Positions 39,015-48,310 are shown, counted from the first letter of the stretch. The stretch: DNA of 64,000 nucleotides from Calothrix sp. PCC 7103 (GCF_000331305.1 NZ_KB217478.1:6683646-6747645), one strand, 5' to 3'. Numbers and translations: made by a program. Notes: a model not told the origin generated them from the sequence alone.

Positions 39015-39913
39015 TATTCAAAAGCTTATATATCATTAAAAAAGTACAAGAATAATTTCTTAAGATATAAGCTTAGACATGCTAAACTTTAAAGCTTATT
39101 TGCAAATATATCACTATGATTGTTCTTGTGATTTAACTTATTTTTACTACTTTTGCCAAATCTGAATAAAGTTCAAAATTACCACACTAGTATCAGATAC
39201 TTATATAAAATAATTAGTATCTATACGTATATATTTTGAAGTAAACTAATTGCGTAGTAGTTACAAAATCATTCACAAGCTTACTGAACTTAGTTATTAA
39301 GTTAGTTACACAAAGGAAAATACTGATTTTATTTTTACAACTTGATAACGAAACAACCATCCATTAATACTTAATAGTACTAATGTTAATACTAGTTACT
39401 CGTGTGGTTTTAGCGAAAAACAAACTTACACAAAAGTGTCCTCAGTAACATTGAAAGCTGTATATTTGAATAGAAGTATGTCAATTAGACCCATTTGACA
39501 ACATTCTTTAATTACAACTCACTTCCAAGTGCTAACTTCCTTAATTATTTAAGTCAAATATTCAAAGTAGCACTACTAGTCACAAAAGCTACATTTGAAT
39601 GATGATTTGATTACGTGTGTTGAAATTACTAAGGTGGAGTCTCGCCTACTTCAGCCAGTTCGTTGAAGTTTACCATCGGCGCAAATATGTAAGCACTCCC
39701 CCGATTTCGGTGGCGCCTTTGCTGTATGTAGTTTTCAGAGGGTGTTAGTGTAATCATAGCAATCACGGTGGGTCAGACCTTTGAGCTACCTTTTTGCCCT
39801 TAATCTGAAGAGTTTACATTTATTCCTGTGATTAACACTAACACAGACTTTTTAAAGTAAGTGTAAATTATACGAAATATTTATAAAGCTTGTATGAAAT
39901 TATAATATATCAA
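39015..39913. other. 900-nt gene-free region
   Basis: No protein-coding frame of substance is present. The half nearest 39015 is very AT-rich. The part at 39620-39800 is clearly richer in G and C and contains several complementary segments (see the candidate RNA at 39631). The remainder shows nothing I can name. Confidence 0.5.
39631..39795 (+). ncRNA. Candidate structured RNA (unassigned)
   Basis: AAGGTGG at 39631 can pair with CTACCTT at 39786, and just inside GTCT can pair with AGAC, giving an interrupted closing stem. Inside are two local hairpins: CTTCA/TGAAG (39649-39668) and CCGA-TT-TCGG (39701-39710). A T-run follows the closing stem (CTTTTTGCCC). The segment is GC-richer than its surroundings. 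Size and layout loosely resemble 6S-like RNAs, but I cannot match a family, and either strand could be the transcript. Confidence 0.25.
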
Positions 39914-41734
39914 TTATGGCAATTTTTGATTTTCCTGTTTAATGCCATCTGCTGCAACTTGCCAAATTACGCGAAAAGACTGGAATGATTCCTGTGAAAT
40001 TCGTTCCTCGACCAAAGCATTGACTGCGCGCTTGAAGATAGCATTTAAATCTCGGCGAATTTCTAATATTTCAGATTCTAAGAACTTGGTTGTGTCAGAT
40101 AACTGTAAAGCTTGTTGTTTAACGACGGGTATCTTTACTTTTTGTAAAACGTCATCTAAATCTTGATGATTAAGCTTATTTTTTTCAGTTTTTCGTAATT
40201 CATCAGCGGAGGAAACTCTCAAAAGTCTCTGCCAAATATTTATCGGTTCATTCTGCCAACTAGCTACAATGTGTGTTGCTTTATGAGGAACATCATTCAA
40301 AACTTCCTCAGACACATTTACAGAAAGCTTTTCAATTGCGTTGATAACTTTCCGCAAGGTTTTACCGAAAGATATCAAAGACTCGTTTGATATCAAATTT
40401 TTCTGGCAAGCAAGTTCAGCAACTCTTTTTTCAACTAGAATTTTGGCAGTTTTATCTGTTATCGTGTCTTGAAAAAATTTTAACTCTTGACTGTTGTTTG
40501 ATTGTTCTGCATTTAAATATCCGACCACTGCCTGAATACAGTCTTCTGCATCCATTAAAGAGTTAATTTCTCTAATATAATCGTCTGCTTTATTTTTACG
40601 TATTTGCTCAAATCGTTGTGTTAGCCATAAAAATCCAGACAGCCCAATTGATGCTAAAGTAATTATAAAACCTAAGCTTTCTGAATATCTCTCTAGCCAA
40701 GAAGGTTTTTCTCGGTCATAATATGCTTGGGCGCCTGTATGAATAGGTAGACCAATTCCAGATTTCATACTATCTGGAGGACTCATATTAGCTAACAGCG
40801 GCATTTCTTTGATAAATTCTTGCCGATAGTCATAAAGAATCTGAGTAATTGCACGAATTTTTCCTTTATCAGCATTCTTGTGTGCTAATAACAATCTTGG
40901 AGTGCTAACTGTTGTTAATTTTTGCTTATTATCAATACCACTACTGGGAATTGGATTACCACCACCTCGATAGGCGCCTTCGGGAATTTCTGCTTGTTGC
41001 AAATAAGGGTTTTTAATTGTCATTGCGGCAGCTTGGTCAATTGGTATTAAACGACCGCATTGTGTAAGAAGTTCTCGTATATTATCATTATCTATGGCGC
41101 GGACATAAAATACTGCATCAATTTGTTTCTGATTACAAAGAGCATTTTTTACATCTTCAATTTTATTTCCAACTTCCACTAATTTTACTAGTTGTTGCTT
41201 TCCTATTACTAAACCATAATATTGCATCAAAAAGGCAAACGACTCGATTTGACCACCTTCTCGCGGTGGCATTTCAACCTTTTGCTCTTTAGCTAAATCT
41301 GAGACACTTTTAATATCAGAATCATCTCTAACAACTAGTTGATACATATCTGGGAATAACAAAGACACAATTTGAGTATCATTTAGCTGCTTTTGAGGAG
41401 ATGGATTCCAAACGGGAGCATTAATAGGCGCCAAGCTAGGCAAATTTTTCATAATTAGAATATCAGCTTGTGCTGTCGCCAAGTCAGCTTGCTTATTCTC
41501 CAACTGTTCTAAGTTTTCTTGTGTTCCGTCAGTCTCAACCAAAGTTATACAAATTTTATTATTAGAGTATAAAGGTAAAAACTTTCTCATCAACAGAGCA
41601 AAGTTATGAGCATCTCCTCCTGAACGTCCAGCCGCAATTCTCAAACACTTAGGTTCATTCCAATACCAACCTACACCTAAAATAATAATCAGCCCAATAC
41701 CGAACCACATGACGCGCTGTACAGGAAGTTTCAT
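39914..41734 (-). CDS. TAXI-family solute-binding protein with C-terminal extension
   Basis: A protein of about 606 residues. A membrane-anchored leader (VMWFGIGLIIILGVGWYW) precedes a TAXI-type periplasmic binding fold (CLRIAAGRSGGDAHNFAL, VETDGTQENLEQLENKQADLA, MPPREGGQIESFAFLM). A second membrane helix at about 355-375 (LGFIITLASIGLSGFLWL) leads into a 230-residue helical, charged, presumably cytoplasmic tail. TAXI proteins normally serve TRAP transporters, but no TRAP membrane subunit is nearby. The strong AGGAG before the ATG at 41734 makes that a better start than 41767. Confidence 0.82.
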   Translation of the reverse strand: MKLPVQRVMWFGIGLIIILGVGWYWNEPKCLRIAAGRSGGDAHNFALLMRKFLPLYSNNKICITLVETDGTQENLEQLENKQADLATAQADILIMKNLPSLAPINAPVWNPSPQKQLNDTQIVSLLFPDMYQLVVRDDSDIKSVSDLAKEQKVEMPPREGGQIESFAFLMQYYGLVIGKQQLVKLVEVGNKIEDVKNALCNQKQIDAVFYVRAIDNDNIRELLTQCGRLIPIDQAAAMTIKNPYLQQAEIPEGAYRGGGNPIPSSGIDNKQKLTTVSTPRLLLAHKNADKGKIRAITQILYDYRQEFIKEMPLLANMSPPDSMKSGIGLPIHTGAQAYYDREKPSWLERYSESLGFIITLASIGLSGFLWLTQRFEQIRKNKADDYIREINSLMDAEDCIQAVVGYLNAEQSNNSQELKFFQDTITDKTAKILVEKRVAELACQKNLISNESLISFGKTLRKVINAIEKLSVNVSEEVLNDVPHKATHIVASWQNEPINIWQRLLRVSSADELRKTEKNKLNHQDLDDVLQKVKIPVVKQQALQLSDTTKFLESEILEIRRDLNAIFKRAVNALVEERISQESFQSFRVIWQVAADGIKQENQKLP

Positions 41735-41883
41735 TAGTTCTCCTGTTAAAACCTGGTTTCTATGCATTCATTGTCGCAGACAAATCGTTGTTTTTATTAT
41801 ATGATATCAATGAAGAAATCAGGCTTCTATTAAGTTTAAGCTTTGGTTAATGAATTACGTAGTATGAGTTAAAAACTGAATAA

Positions 41884-43023
41884 TTAAATTTTAAACTTCA
41901 TGCCAAACAAGAAGCGCATTAAATTAAAACGTTTCATTGATTCATAAAAAATCAGAATGATCAAAAATGAAGTACAAGTAATAAGCATAAACTTAAATAT
42001 TATATTTATATCCCATTGAACCGCGTAAAAACCAATAGGGATAATAAAATTCATATGAACTATATAAATTGGATAAGACGCTTCATTAAAATAAACAATA
42101 AATGGATTACTCCAATTTAGGTATTGTCTGGCGAAATTTAATAAAACAATTAACCAACAAAAACTATTTAAGCTCAAAAGCAGTTGAATTAACACATTTA
42201 GAAAAGTAAATTTATAAATCAAGTGAAACTCACTAATATCCAAAAATGATAAAAATATCGTTAATATCAAAACCAAACTCAATGCAATTGTATTATTTCT
42301 CTCAATTATGATTTCAATCTGCTGATTAAATATAAATAAATAGCCGAGTATGAAAAATAGAAAATAGTAAATAGGATTGTAATATACTAAGCAAGTCATC
42401 CTTGCCAAAGTCAATGGGATTACATATAAAAAGATTATGACTTTAGGCTGGTGTGATAAAGATGTTATGGCTTTTATCAAATTCTGACCGTTGCTTGTCT
42501 TTAAATAGTCAAAGAAAGGTATAAGAATAAAAGAAAAGCCAATCAGATACAGAATAAACCATAAGTGTCCAGGTGTAAATGTACCTGTAAAACCATTAAT
42601 ATGTTTATAATCAATCTTGAAAAAAAGTGGGTAGTACTGCAAAAATGATATCTTGACATTCTGATGATGATTAAGGAATGTAAAATAACCAATAGGTGGC
42701 AGTAATACAAAAAGACCGAAGATACACGGAATTAATAGACGCTTTAACCGTTCTAAACAATATTCTTGCTTACTTCTACTATCTAAAGAATACTTTGCCG
42801 CGGCGCCTGCAATAAAAAAGAATAGTGGCATAAACCACTGATTAACAAATCTGATAAAAAACTCAAAGCCGGGATGAGTAGTACTATTTTCAAGATAATA
42901 AGAATATATAACATGAGGTTTAAAAATAAGCGCGCTATGGTAAGGAATCAGTAGTAAAGTTGCTACAATTCTTAGCCAGTCTAAATAGTAGCGTCTTTCC
43001 TTGCCTTGTTTGAGCGTAGACAC
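41884..43023 (-). CDS. OafA-like membrane acyltransferase (acyltransferase family 3)
   Basis: A protein of about 379 residues with some ten membrane segments. The signature YYLDWLRIVATLLLIPYHSA contains the family's Arg and His, and WFMPLFFFIAGAAAKYSL and HLWFILYLIGFSFILIPF follow. It likely moves an acyl group onto an envelope glycan. The frame can extend to a TTG at 43044, but AGGGA lies at a good distance from the GTG at 43023, so I prefer that start. It is strongly AT-rich. Confidence 0.83.
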   Translation of the reverse strand: MSTLKQGKERRYYLDWLRIVATLLLIPYHSALIFKPHVIYSYYLENSTTHPGFEFFIRFVNQWFMPLFFFIAGAAAKYSLDSRSKQEYCLERLKRLLIPCIFGLFVLLPPIGYFTFLNHHQNVKISFLQYYPLFFKIDYKHINGFTGTFTPGHLWFILYLIGFSFILIPFFDYLKTSNGQNLIKAITSLSHQPKVIIFLYVIPLTLARMTCLVYYNPIYYFLFFILGYLFIFNQQIEIIIERNNTIALSLVLILTIFLSFLDISEFHLIYKFTFLNVLIQLLLSLNSFCWLIVLLNFARQYLNWSNPFIVYFNEASYPIYIVHMNFIIPIGFYAVQWDINIIFKFMLITCTSFLIILIFYESMKRFNLMRFLFGMKFKI

Positions 43024-43080
43024 AATTTTTCCCTGCTGCAACAATATATAAACAATATATATGTATATATGTTACTTCAT

Positions 43081-43115
43081 CTTGTGGAATGGGCATCCTT
43101 GCCCGTTCCAAGCAT
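43081..43115. repeat. Dispersed hairpin repeat (GGGCATCCTTGCCC type)
   Basis: GGAATGGGCATCCTTGCCCGTTCC forms an imperfect hairpin preceded by CTTGT. Related copies occur at 45973-46000 (opposite orientation) and 61196-61224, and a variant family with AGGCATAGAAAGCCT arms at 45926 and 48868. All are intergenic. They look like REP-type elements. Confidence 0.6.
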
Positions 43116-43365
43116 AGGGCGTTTGCATTGACACCCAACCCACAAGAAAAATTTGGACATTTTTTTATTTGGAAGTCGCTAAGAACATTAGAGAAGCCCA
43201 CAGAATAATTGATCCAATGTTGTCATGCGCTCGTGTAGCGTAAGCGTAACGAAGCATCTTAAAGCAGAACTTGTGTACTTAAAGAGATTCTTCACTTCGT
43301 TCAGAATGACATTGGGCATTTTTTTTCGTGGAGTTCTCTTAAATTTCCTAATGCGTGATGTCAGC

Positions 43366-43683
43366 TCAAGCTACGCCATGAATCGGGAGCATCGGGAGCT
43401 TAGGTATTTGATTGTAAACTTCTGGATTTTCTGCAAGAGCTTGACGTAAATCATACTGTGTTTGTAAATTCAACCAAAACTGAGCGCTGTTACCAAAGTA
43501 GGAAGATAGACGCAAAGCTGTATCTGCTGTAATACTGCGCTTTCCTGCTAAAATTTCGCTAATCCTTGTCTGAGCTACACCTATATCTTTACTTAATTTA
43601 TAGGGTGTGATGTTCATCGGTTCCAAGAATTCAAGTTGCAGTATTTCACCAGGATGAATGTTTGGTAGACGGTTGTTGTTCAT
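43366..43683 (-). CDS. higA: HigA-family antitoxin
   Basis: A 105-residue HTH protein. The opening NIHPGEILQLEFLEPMNITP is the hallmark of HigA/VapI addiction-module antitoxins. The helix-turn-helix is LSKDIGVAQTRISEILAGKR (about residues 30-49), followed by SSYFGNSAQFWLNLQTQYD. It normally binds the HigB toxin and represses the operon. Here the upstream toxin gene is only a relic, so HigA is an orphan. The C-terminal IPKLPMLPIHGVA tail is longer than in most relatives. Confidence 0.9.
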   Translation of the reverse strand: MNNNRLPNIHPGEILQLEFLEPMNITPYKLSKDIGVAQTRISEILAGKRSITADTALRLSSYFGNSAQFWLNLQTQYDLRQALAENPEVYNQIPKLPMLPIHGVA

Positions 43684-43693
43684 ATTTTTTTAC

Positions 43694-43775
43694 TTAATGA
43701 TAATCGACTATTTCTACTTCCGAAGCATTGTTTTCGTCTGTCCAAACAAAACAGATTCGCCACTACGTTACTATC
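43694..43775 (-). pseudogene. HigB toxin remnant
   Basis: Directly upstream of higA, the minus strand encodes WRICFVWTDENNASEVEIVD followed by YH and TAA, the C-terminal end of HigB/RelE-type toxins (WRICFRW and VEIVDYH are family hallmarks). A TAG stands immediately before the Trp, and nothing recognisable of the upstream 60 residues remains. The toxin is therefore lost while the antitoxin persists. Confidence 0.75.
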
Positions 43776-43861
43776 GTCAAGCGTTAGTATACACTGAAGT
43801 GCGACATTTGAATAAATTATTGCTGCACAGGCAGGATGCCTGTGCCACAAGATACAAGAGG

Positions 43862-45868
43862 TTAATTTTTACTTTGGTAGCTGGCAAATTCCATTGTGAA
43901 GGTTGCCATACCGGAGGTGATTGACCTGAGTGCGGTTGAGTAGCCAAACATTTTGAAGAGTGGAACTTCTGCTTGAATGATTGAGTAGCCTTGCATTGTT
44001 TGTGACCCTAATAGCAAACCTTTTCGTGATGATAAGTCACCTTGTACTCTTCCTACATATTCGTTGGGTGTTTCTACCTCAACATGCATGATAGGTTCGA
44101 GTAAGTGGGGGTTTGCTTGGGTAAATGCTGTTTCAAATGCTTGTTTTGCTGCCATTCGGAATGCAAACTCGTTTGAGTCTACTTGGTGATATGAACCACC
44201 GTCAAGCACTACTTTGGCGCCAACTACTGGATAACCATCTATTTTTCCAGCTTGCATAGCTTCGATGAAACCTTTTTCGCAAGCTGTAATATATGTACTA
44301 GGAATGGCGCCTCCAACTACACGATTAATAAATACGAATGGTTCATCGCACGGTTCAATCCAACCACTAACGTGAGCATATTGACCTGGACCACCTGATT
44401 GTTTCTTTAATCGATAGTCAAAAGCAACTTTTTTGGCAATAGTTTCGCGATAAGCAACGGCAGGTTTACCAACATACATTTCAGCATTATACTCGCGCTT
44501 AATACGCTCAATATAAATTTCTAAGTGCAATTCACCCATTCCTGATATCAAAGTTTCTCCTGTTTCTGCATCAACACTGACGCGGAAAGTCGGGTCTTCT
44601 TTTTGGAAACGGTTGAGTGCTTTAGATAATTTATCGCTGTCTTCTTGTTTCTTGGGTACTACCGAAAGCGAAATTACAGGTTCTGGAACGAACATTGCTT
44701 CTAAAGAAACAGGCGTCTCCCCGGTATAGAAAGTATCACCGCTTGCACAATCAACTCCTAAAAGTGCAACAATATCTCCAGCTACAGCAATTTTCACTTC
44801 CTCGCGTTTGTTAGCGTGCATTCGTAGTAATCTACCAATTTGCACCCGCTCTTTTGTACGAGCGTTGTATACTATATCACCAGGCTTCAAGGCACCAGAA
44901 TAAATACGTGTGTAAGTTAATTGCCCAAAAGATTCTAGTGTCAGCTTAAATGCTAACGCCACTAAAGGCGCCTCAACTTCAGCATACACACTAATGTTGT
45001 CAGATGTCTTTACTACCTCACGCTCAACAGGAGACGGAAGATAGTGCGCGACAGCATCAAGCAAGTTTTGCACACCTTTATTCTTAAACGCAGAACCAAG
45101 TAGTACAGGAACTAATTCAAGATTCTTAGTAGCATTACCAATAGTCTCCCAAATCAATTCGTTGTCAACATCTTCACCTGCTAATAACTTTTCAGTCATT
45201 GGTTCAGAAAACAGCGACAATGCATCAAGCATTTTCTCACGCGCTTCTAACGCTTCGTGTATAAGTGATTCAGGAATTTCTGTTTTCACCCAGTTTTCAC
45301 CAGCTTCACCGGAGTAGAAATTTGCAGTCATCTCTACAAGGTCAATAACTCCCTGGAATTCGTTTTCTTTACCAATTGGATATTGAACGAGTAACGGATT
45401 TAGTTGTAATTTATCGCGTATCGCTTGCACCACTGTAAACGGATTGGCGCCCGTTCTATCCATCTTGTTAATAAACGCAATTCTCGGTACACGATAGCGC
45501 TTCATTTGCCTATCTACCGTTATTGACTGCGACTGCACCCCCGCAACCGCACATAACACCATCACTGCACCATCTAATACACGCAGCGCACGCTCAACTT
45601 CGATAGTAAAATCAACGTGTCCAGGTGTATCTATCAGATTAATTTGGGTATCGTGCCACATACAAGTAGTTGCAGCAGATGTAATTGTGATACCGTGCGC
45701 TTTTTCTTCTGGCATGTAATCCATAGTGGCGCCTTTTCCACCACCACGCACTTCTTCAATAGCGTGAATTCTACCCGTGTAATAAAGAATCCGCTCGCTA
45801 ATTGTTGTTTTGCCAGAATCGATATGTGCAGAAATACCAATGTTACGGACACGGGTTCGGGGAATCAT
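43862..45868 (-). CDS. fusA: Elongation factor G paralogue, mitochondrial EF-G1-like
   Basis: A 668-residue translational GTPase. G1 is RNIGISAHIDSGKTTISERI (residues 7-26), the switch region is GITITSAATTC, G3 is LIDTPGHVDFTIEVERAL and G4 is FINKMDRTGANP. Domains II-V follow, with the MFGYSTALRSITSGMATFTM end. The HIDSGKTT and IEVERALRVLDGAVMVLCAV wording is closer to mitochondrial EF-G1/spirochaete-type EF-G than to the standard bacterial AHIDAGKTT form. It is not next to rpsL/rpsG/tuf, so it is probably a second EF-G copy rather than the main one. Confidence 0.88.
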   Translation of the reverse strand: MIPRTRVRNIGISAHIDSGKTTISERILYYTGRIHAIEEVRGGGKGATMDYMPEEKAHGITITSAATTCMWHDTQINLIDTPGHVDFTIEVERALRVLDGAVMVLCAVAGVQSQSITVDRQMKRYRVPRIAFINKMDRTGANPFTVVQAIRDKLQLNPLLVQYPIGKENEFQGVIDLVEMTANFYSGEAGENWVKTEIPESLIHEALEAREKMLDALSLFSEPMTEKLLAGEDVDNELIWETIGNATKNLELVPVLLGSAFKNKGVQNLLDAVAHYLPSPVEREVVKTSDNISVYAEVEAPLVALAFKLTLESFGQLTYTRIYSGALKPGDIVYNARTKERVQIGRLLRMHANKREEVKIAVAGDIVALLGVDCASGDTFYTGETPVSLEAMFVPEPVISLSVVPKKQEDSDKLSKALNRFQKEDPTFRVSVDAETGETLISGMGELHLEIYIERIKREYNAEMYVGKPAVAYRETIAKKVAFDYRLKKQSGGPGQYAHVSGWIEPCDEPFVFINRVVGGAIPSTYITACEKGFIEAMQAGKIDGYPVVGAKVVLDGGSYHQVDSNEFAFRMAAKQAFETAFTQANPHLLEPIMHVEVETPNEYVGRVQGDLSSRKGLLLGSQTMQGYSIIQAEVPLFKMFGYSTALRSITSGMATFTMEFASYQSKN

Positions 45869-45924
45869 AACAACTTGACCTTATTTTTTAATTTTCTGAA
45901 TTGTTGACAATCTTGTAGAACTAT

Positions 45925-46000
45925 CTTGTGGAACAGGTATAGAAAGCCTGTTTCTTCAGCATAATCTTCATGACGGGCAAGGATGCCCATCCCACAAGAG
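45925..46000. repeat. Pair of dispersed hairpin repeats upstream of fusA
   Basis: CTTGTGGAACAGGTATAGAAA with its AGCCTG partner (45926-45952) is followed by GGGCAAGGATGCCCATCCCA (45975-45994). The latter is the inverse copy of the hairpin at 43081. The remaining part of the 375-nt gap (to 46243) holds a degenerate third copy near 46055 and no gene. Confidence 0.55.
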
Positions 46001-46243
46001 GGTGCTATTAAATTGGGGTAATAGCTATATAGAGAGGGGATGTAATTCTTACATGTGGACGGGCATTGTGCCTCACAATCATCCTGTTCTTCAGGTACTC
46101 TCTATTTAATTTTTATGCCCGCGTACTAAACTCATGACTTTTGGACTCCTCGTAGAGCTATGCGAATGCCTCTGCGTGAGCAGTTATTTTGATTATATGC
46201 TACAAATCATAATACAGCAAGGGGTATTTTGGCAAGGGCGCCT

Positions 46244-46759
46244 CTACATAACAGCATGTTTCCAAAATTGGTAGCTGCGTGGGTCGATACTACCTCTCTC
46301 AACATTATAGATTTGCTCCAAACATCTAAAAAACGCTTGGGCATATTGTTCTAACCCTAACAACTTCAAACTTTTCAAAATTCTAGTGATTCGCAAATGG
46401 TTATGGTCTCCCCACTGTAACCACTCTTGTTTGCGTACTTCAAATGTATCTGATAATTTAATTTCTATATTATTATCATTCTCAAGGCATTGTAAGCCAT
46501 AAAAACCGAGCATGGTTTTAAACGAAGTGAGTAATTGCTTCTTGAGTTTATCACTTGCTCGAAACTGCTCAATATCTAACTGTGTTAAAATTGGGGCCTT
46601 ACTATTAAAGTTACTAGCATCGGTCAAGGGAAATAACCATTGAATATAATCATGGACATATTCGAGTTCCGAGTAGTCCCAAGACCAGATTTGCTCTATT
46701 TTACGTCCTTCTGAGTCAGGAACGGCGCCTAAGTAAAAGTCCACTATCTTTGAGTTCAT
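46244..46759 (-). CDS. OGFr-domain (opioid growth factor receptor-related) protein
   Basis: A 171-residue protein that matches almost end to end the OGFr conserved region found in some bacteria and animals: DFYLGAVPDSEGRKIEQIW, ELEYVHDYIQWLFPLTDA and TQLDIEQFRASDKLKKQL. The bacterial function is unknown. The animal domain is named for a nuclear receptor, which should not be transferred to this protein. It is followed on the same strand, 3 nt upstream, by a short unclear ORF. Confidence 0.85.
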   Translation of the reverse strand: MNSKIVDFYLGAVPDSEGRKIEQIWSWDYSELEYVHDYIQWLFPLTDASNFNSKAPILTQLDIEQFRASDKLKKQLLTSFKTMLGFYGLQCLENDNNIEIKLSDTFEVRKQEWLQWGDHNHLRITRILKSLKLLGLEQYAQAFFRCLEQIYNVERGSIDPRSYQFWKHAVM

Positions 46760-46762
46760 TGT

Positions 46763-46984
46763 TTAATCCTTTTGTGCTACCTCAAGTTTTTTCTGTCCTT
46801 TTGTTTTGATATCTTGGGCTAGTTCTTCTGAATAATTATGTCCACGCTCTAACTGTCCTTTTTTAGCGGCTGACAAAGTTCTCTTATCTAACCCTGTTTT
46901 CTCCTTTGCTTTTTGAATATATAAATTTTTGTCTTCTGTCCAGTAACGAGAATACTCATGTTGTAGGGGCAGGTTTACGAACAT
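46763..46984 (-). CDS. Small hypothetical protein, possibly truncated
   Basis: A 73-residue, Lys/Glu-rich ORF (KEKTGLDKRTLSAAKKGQLE, then HNYSEELAQDIKTKGQKK) that looks helical. Its first seven codons (MFVNLPL) are supplied by a hairpin repeat copy, so the original start may have been replaced by repeat insertion. It is 3 nt from the OGFr gene, suggesting co-transcription. I do not recognise the family. Confidence 0.4.
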   Translation of the reverse strand: MFVNLPLQHEYSRYWTEDKNLYIQKAKEKTGLDKRTLSAAKKGQLERGHNYSEELAQDIKTKGQKKLEVAQKD

Positions 46985-47043
46985 TGTCGTTATATAACGA
47001 TATTTTTATATAAACTTGCCTTGGAGGTATTTTTGTTGTAACG
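46966..47043. repeat. Hairpin repeat, copy A, upstream of the Rpn nuclease gene
   Basis: A segment of about 78 nt whose outer arms GGCAGGTTTA and TATAAACTTGCC pair, with an inner GTCGTTATATAACGAT dyad. It is about 85 percent identical by eye to copy B at 48311-48386, in the same orientation. The two copies bracket the Rpn/DUF4351 gene. The edges blur into a GTAGGGGC motif also seen elsewhere. Confidence 0.65.
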
Positions 47044-47252
47044 ATAATAAATATTTTCATTTTCCATATTAATAGAATTGCGCCATTAATATGGGTATTT
47101 TCAATTCCATGCGGGTATGAACGAAGCGAAATAATACTTAATCTCCACGTATTTAATAATACTTCAAATTCTTTAGAAATCAAAATATAAACATTGTCCT
47201 AAAACGAACTAGATGCTCTACACTCAAGAACATCAGAACTACGCATTGATTT

Positions 47253-48188
47253 ATGACTGATGACACACAGCGTGCAGACTACGATAGTCCGTGGAAAATT
47301 ATCTTAGAAGAATACTTTCAGCAAGCAATGGAGTTTTTCTTTCCTAAAACTGCTGCGCTTATTGACTGGAGTGTACCATATACATTTATGGATAAAGAAT
47401 TTCAGGCAATATCGTATGATGCTGTACAAAGTAGGAGATATGCCGACAAGCTAGTTAAAGTTCGCTATCTTTCTGGTGAAGAAAAGTGGTTATTAATACA
47501 TATAGAAATCCAAGGAGAGCCAGAAGACGAGTTTCCGCTTCGGATGTTCACCTATAACTTCCGAATTCTTGACCGTTATAAAATATCAGCAATTAGCGTA
47601 GCTGTTCTATGCGATTCTAACAAAAATTGGCATCCAAATACTTACTCTTCGATTTCCGAAGACACAACTCTGTATTTTAAATTCGGTTCTGTAAAGCTAC
47701 TCAAATATAAGAATCGTATTAAACAATTGCAAGCAAGCAATAACGTGTTTGCCATTGTAGTACTTGCTCATCTCAGGACGCAGCAAACATTAAAAAACCC
47801 TAGCAAGCGAAAGGAATGGAAATTTAGTTTAATTCGCAGGCTTTATGAGCAAGGATTTGGTGAGCAAGAGATTCGTAACCTGTATAAATTCATAGATTGG
47901 GCTATGATTTTACCAGAAGGGTTAGAAAACGAGTTTTGGGAAGATTTTCACAAATTAGAACAGGAGCGTAAAATGACTTATATTACTTCTTTTGAGCGTA
48001 TTGGCCAACTTAACCATGCAAAGTCGTCTGTTCTACGACAGCTAACTAAGCTCCTAGGGGAAGTGTCAGAAAAAAATAGCACTACTATCGAATCTCTGAC
48101 GCTTGAAAAGCTTGATGCATTAAGCGAAGCCTTATTAGATTTTAGCTCTACCGACGATTTATTACACTGGTTGCAGGAAAATCAGTAA
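47253..48188 (+). CDS. Rpn-family PD-(D/E)XK nuclease with DUF4351 tail
   Basis: A 311-residue protein. The N-terminal SPWKIILEEYFQQAMEFFFP and VRYLSGEEKWLLIHIEIQGE (catalytic E-x-Q) are typical of the Rpn recombination-promoting nuclease/putative transposase group expanded in cyanobacteria. The C-terminal 60 residues (SSVLRQLTKLLGEVSEK, then LTLEKLDALSEALLDFSST) form the DUF4351 domain. The frame is intact. Direct copies of a 78-nt hairpin repeat stand about 210 nt before its start and 120 nt after its stop. Confidence 0.88.
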   Translation: MTDDTQRADYDSPWKIILEEYFQQAMEFFFPKTAALIDWSVPYTFMDKEFQAISYDAVQSRRYADKLVKVRYLSGEEKWLLIHIEIQGEPEDEFPLRMFTYNFRILDRYKISAISVAVLCDSNKNWHPNTYSSISEDTTLYFKFGSVKLLKYKNRIKQLQASNNVFAIVVLAHLRTQQTLKNPSKRKEWKFSLIRRLYEQGFGEQEIRNLYKFIDWAMILPEGLENEFWEDFHKLEQERKMTYITSFERIGQLNHAKSSVLRQLTKLLGEVSEKNSTTIESLTLEKLDALSEALLDFSSTDDLLHWLQENQ

Positions 48189-48310
48189 CCCTGGATGGTG
48201 CCGTGTCCAGCCTAAAAATCATGGCACCTTGACCCTATAACCAAGGCACCTGCACTCATTACTTACTATATATGTTATTTGACGATTGTTTATTGATACT
48301 CATGTTTTAG

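Noticed and set aside
43225-43449. 74-codon frame overlapping higA
   Set aside because: Built from a dispersed repeat and antisense to higA, with no family resemblance.
46956-47183. 75-codon frame upstream of the Rpn gene on the minus strand
   Set aside because: Made largely of the hairpin repeat and AT-rich text, with no motif.
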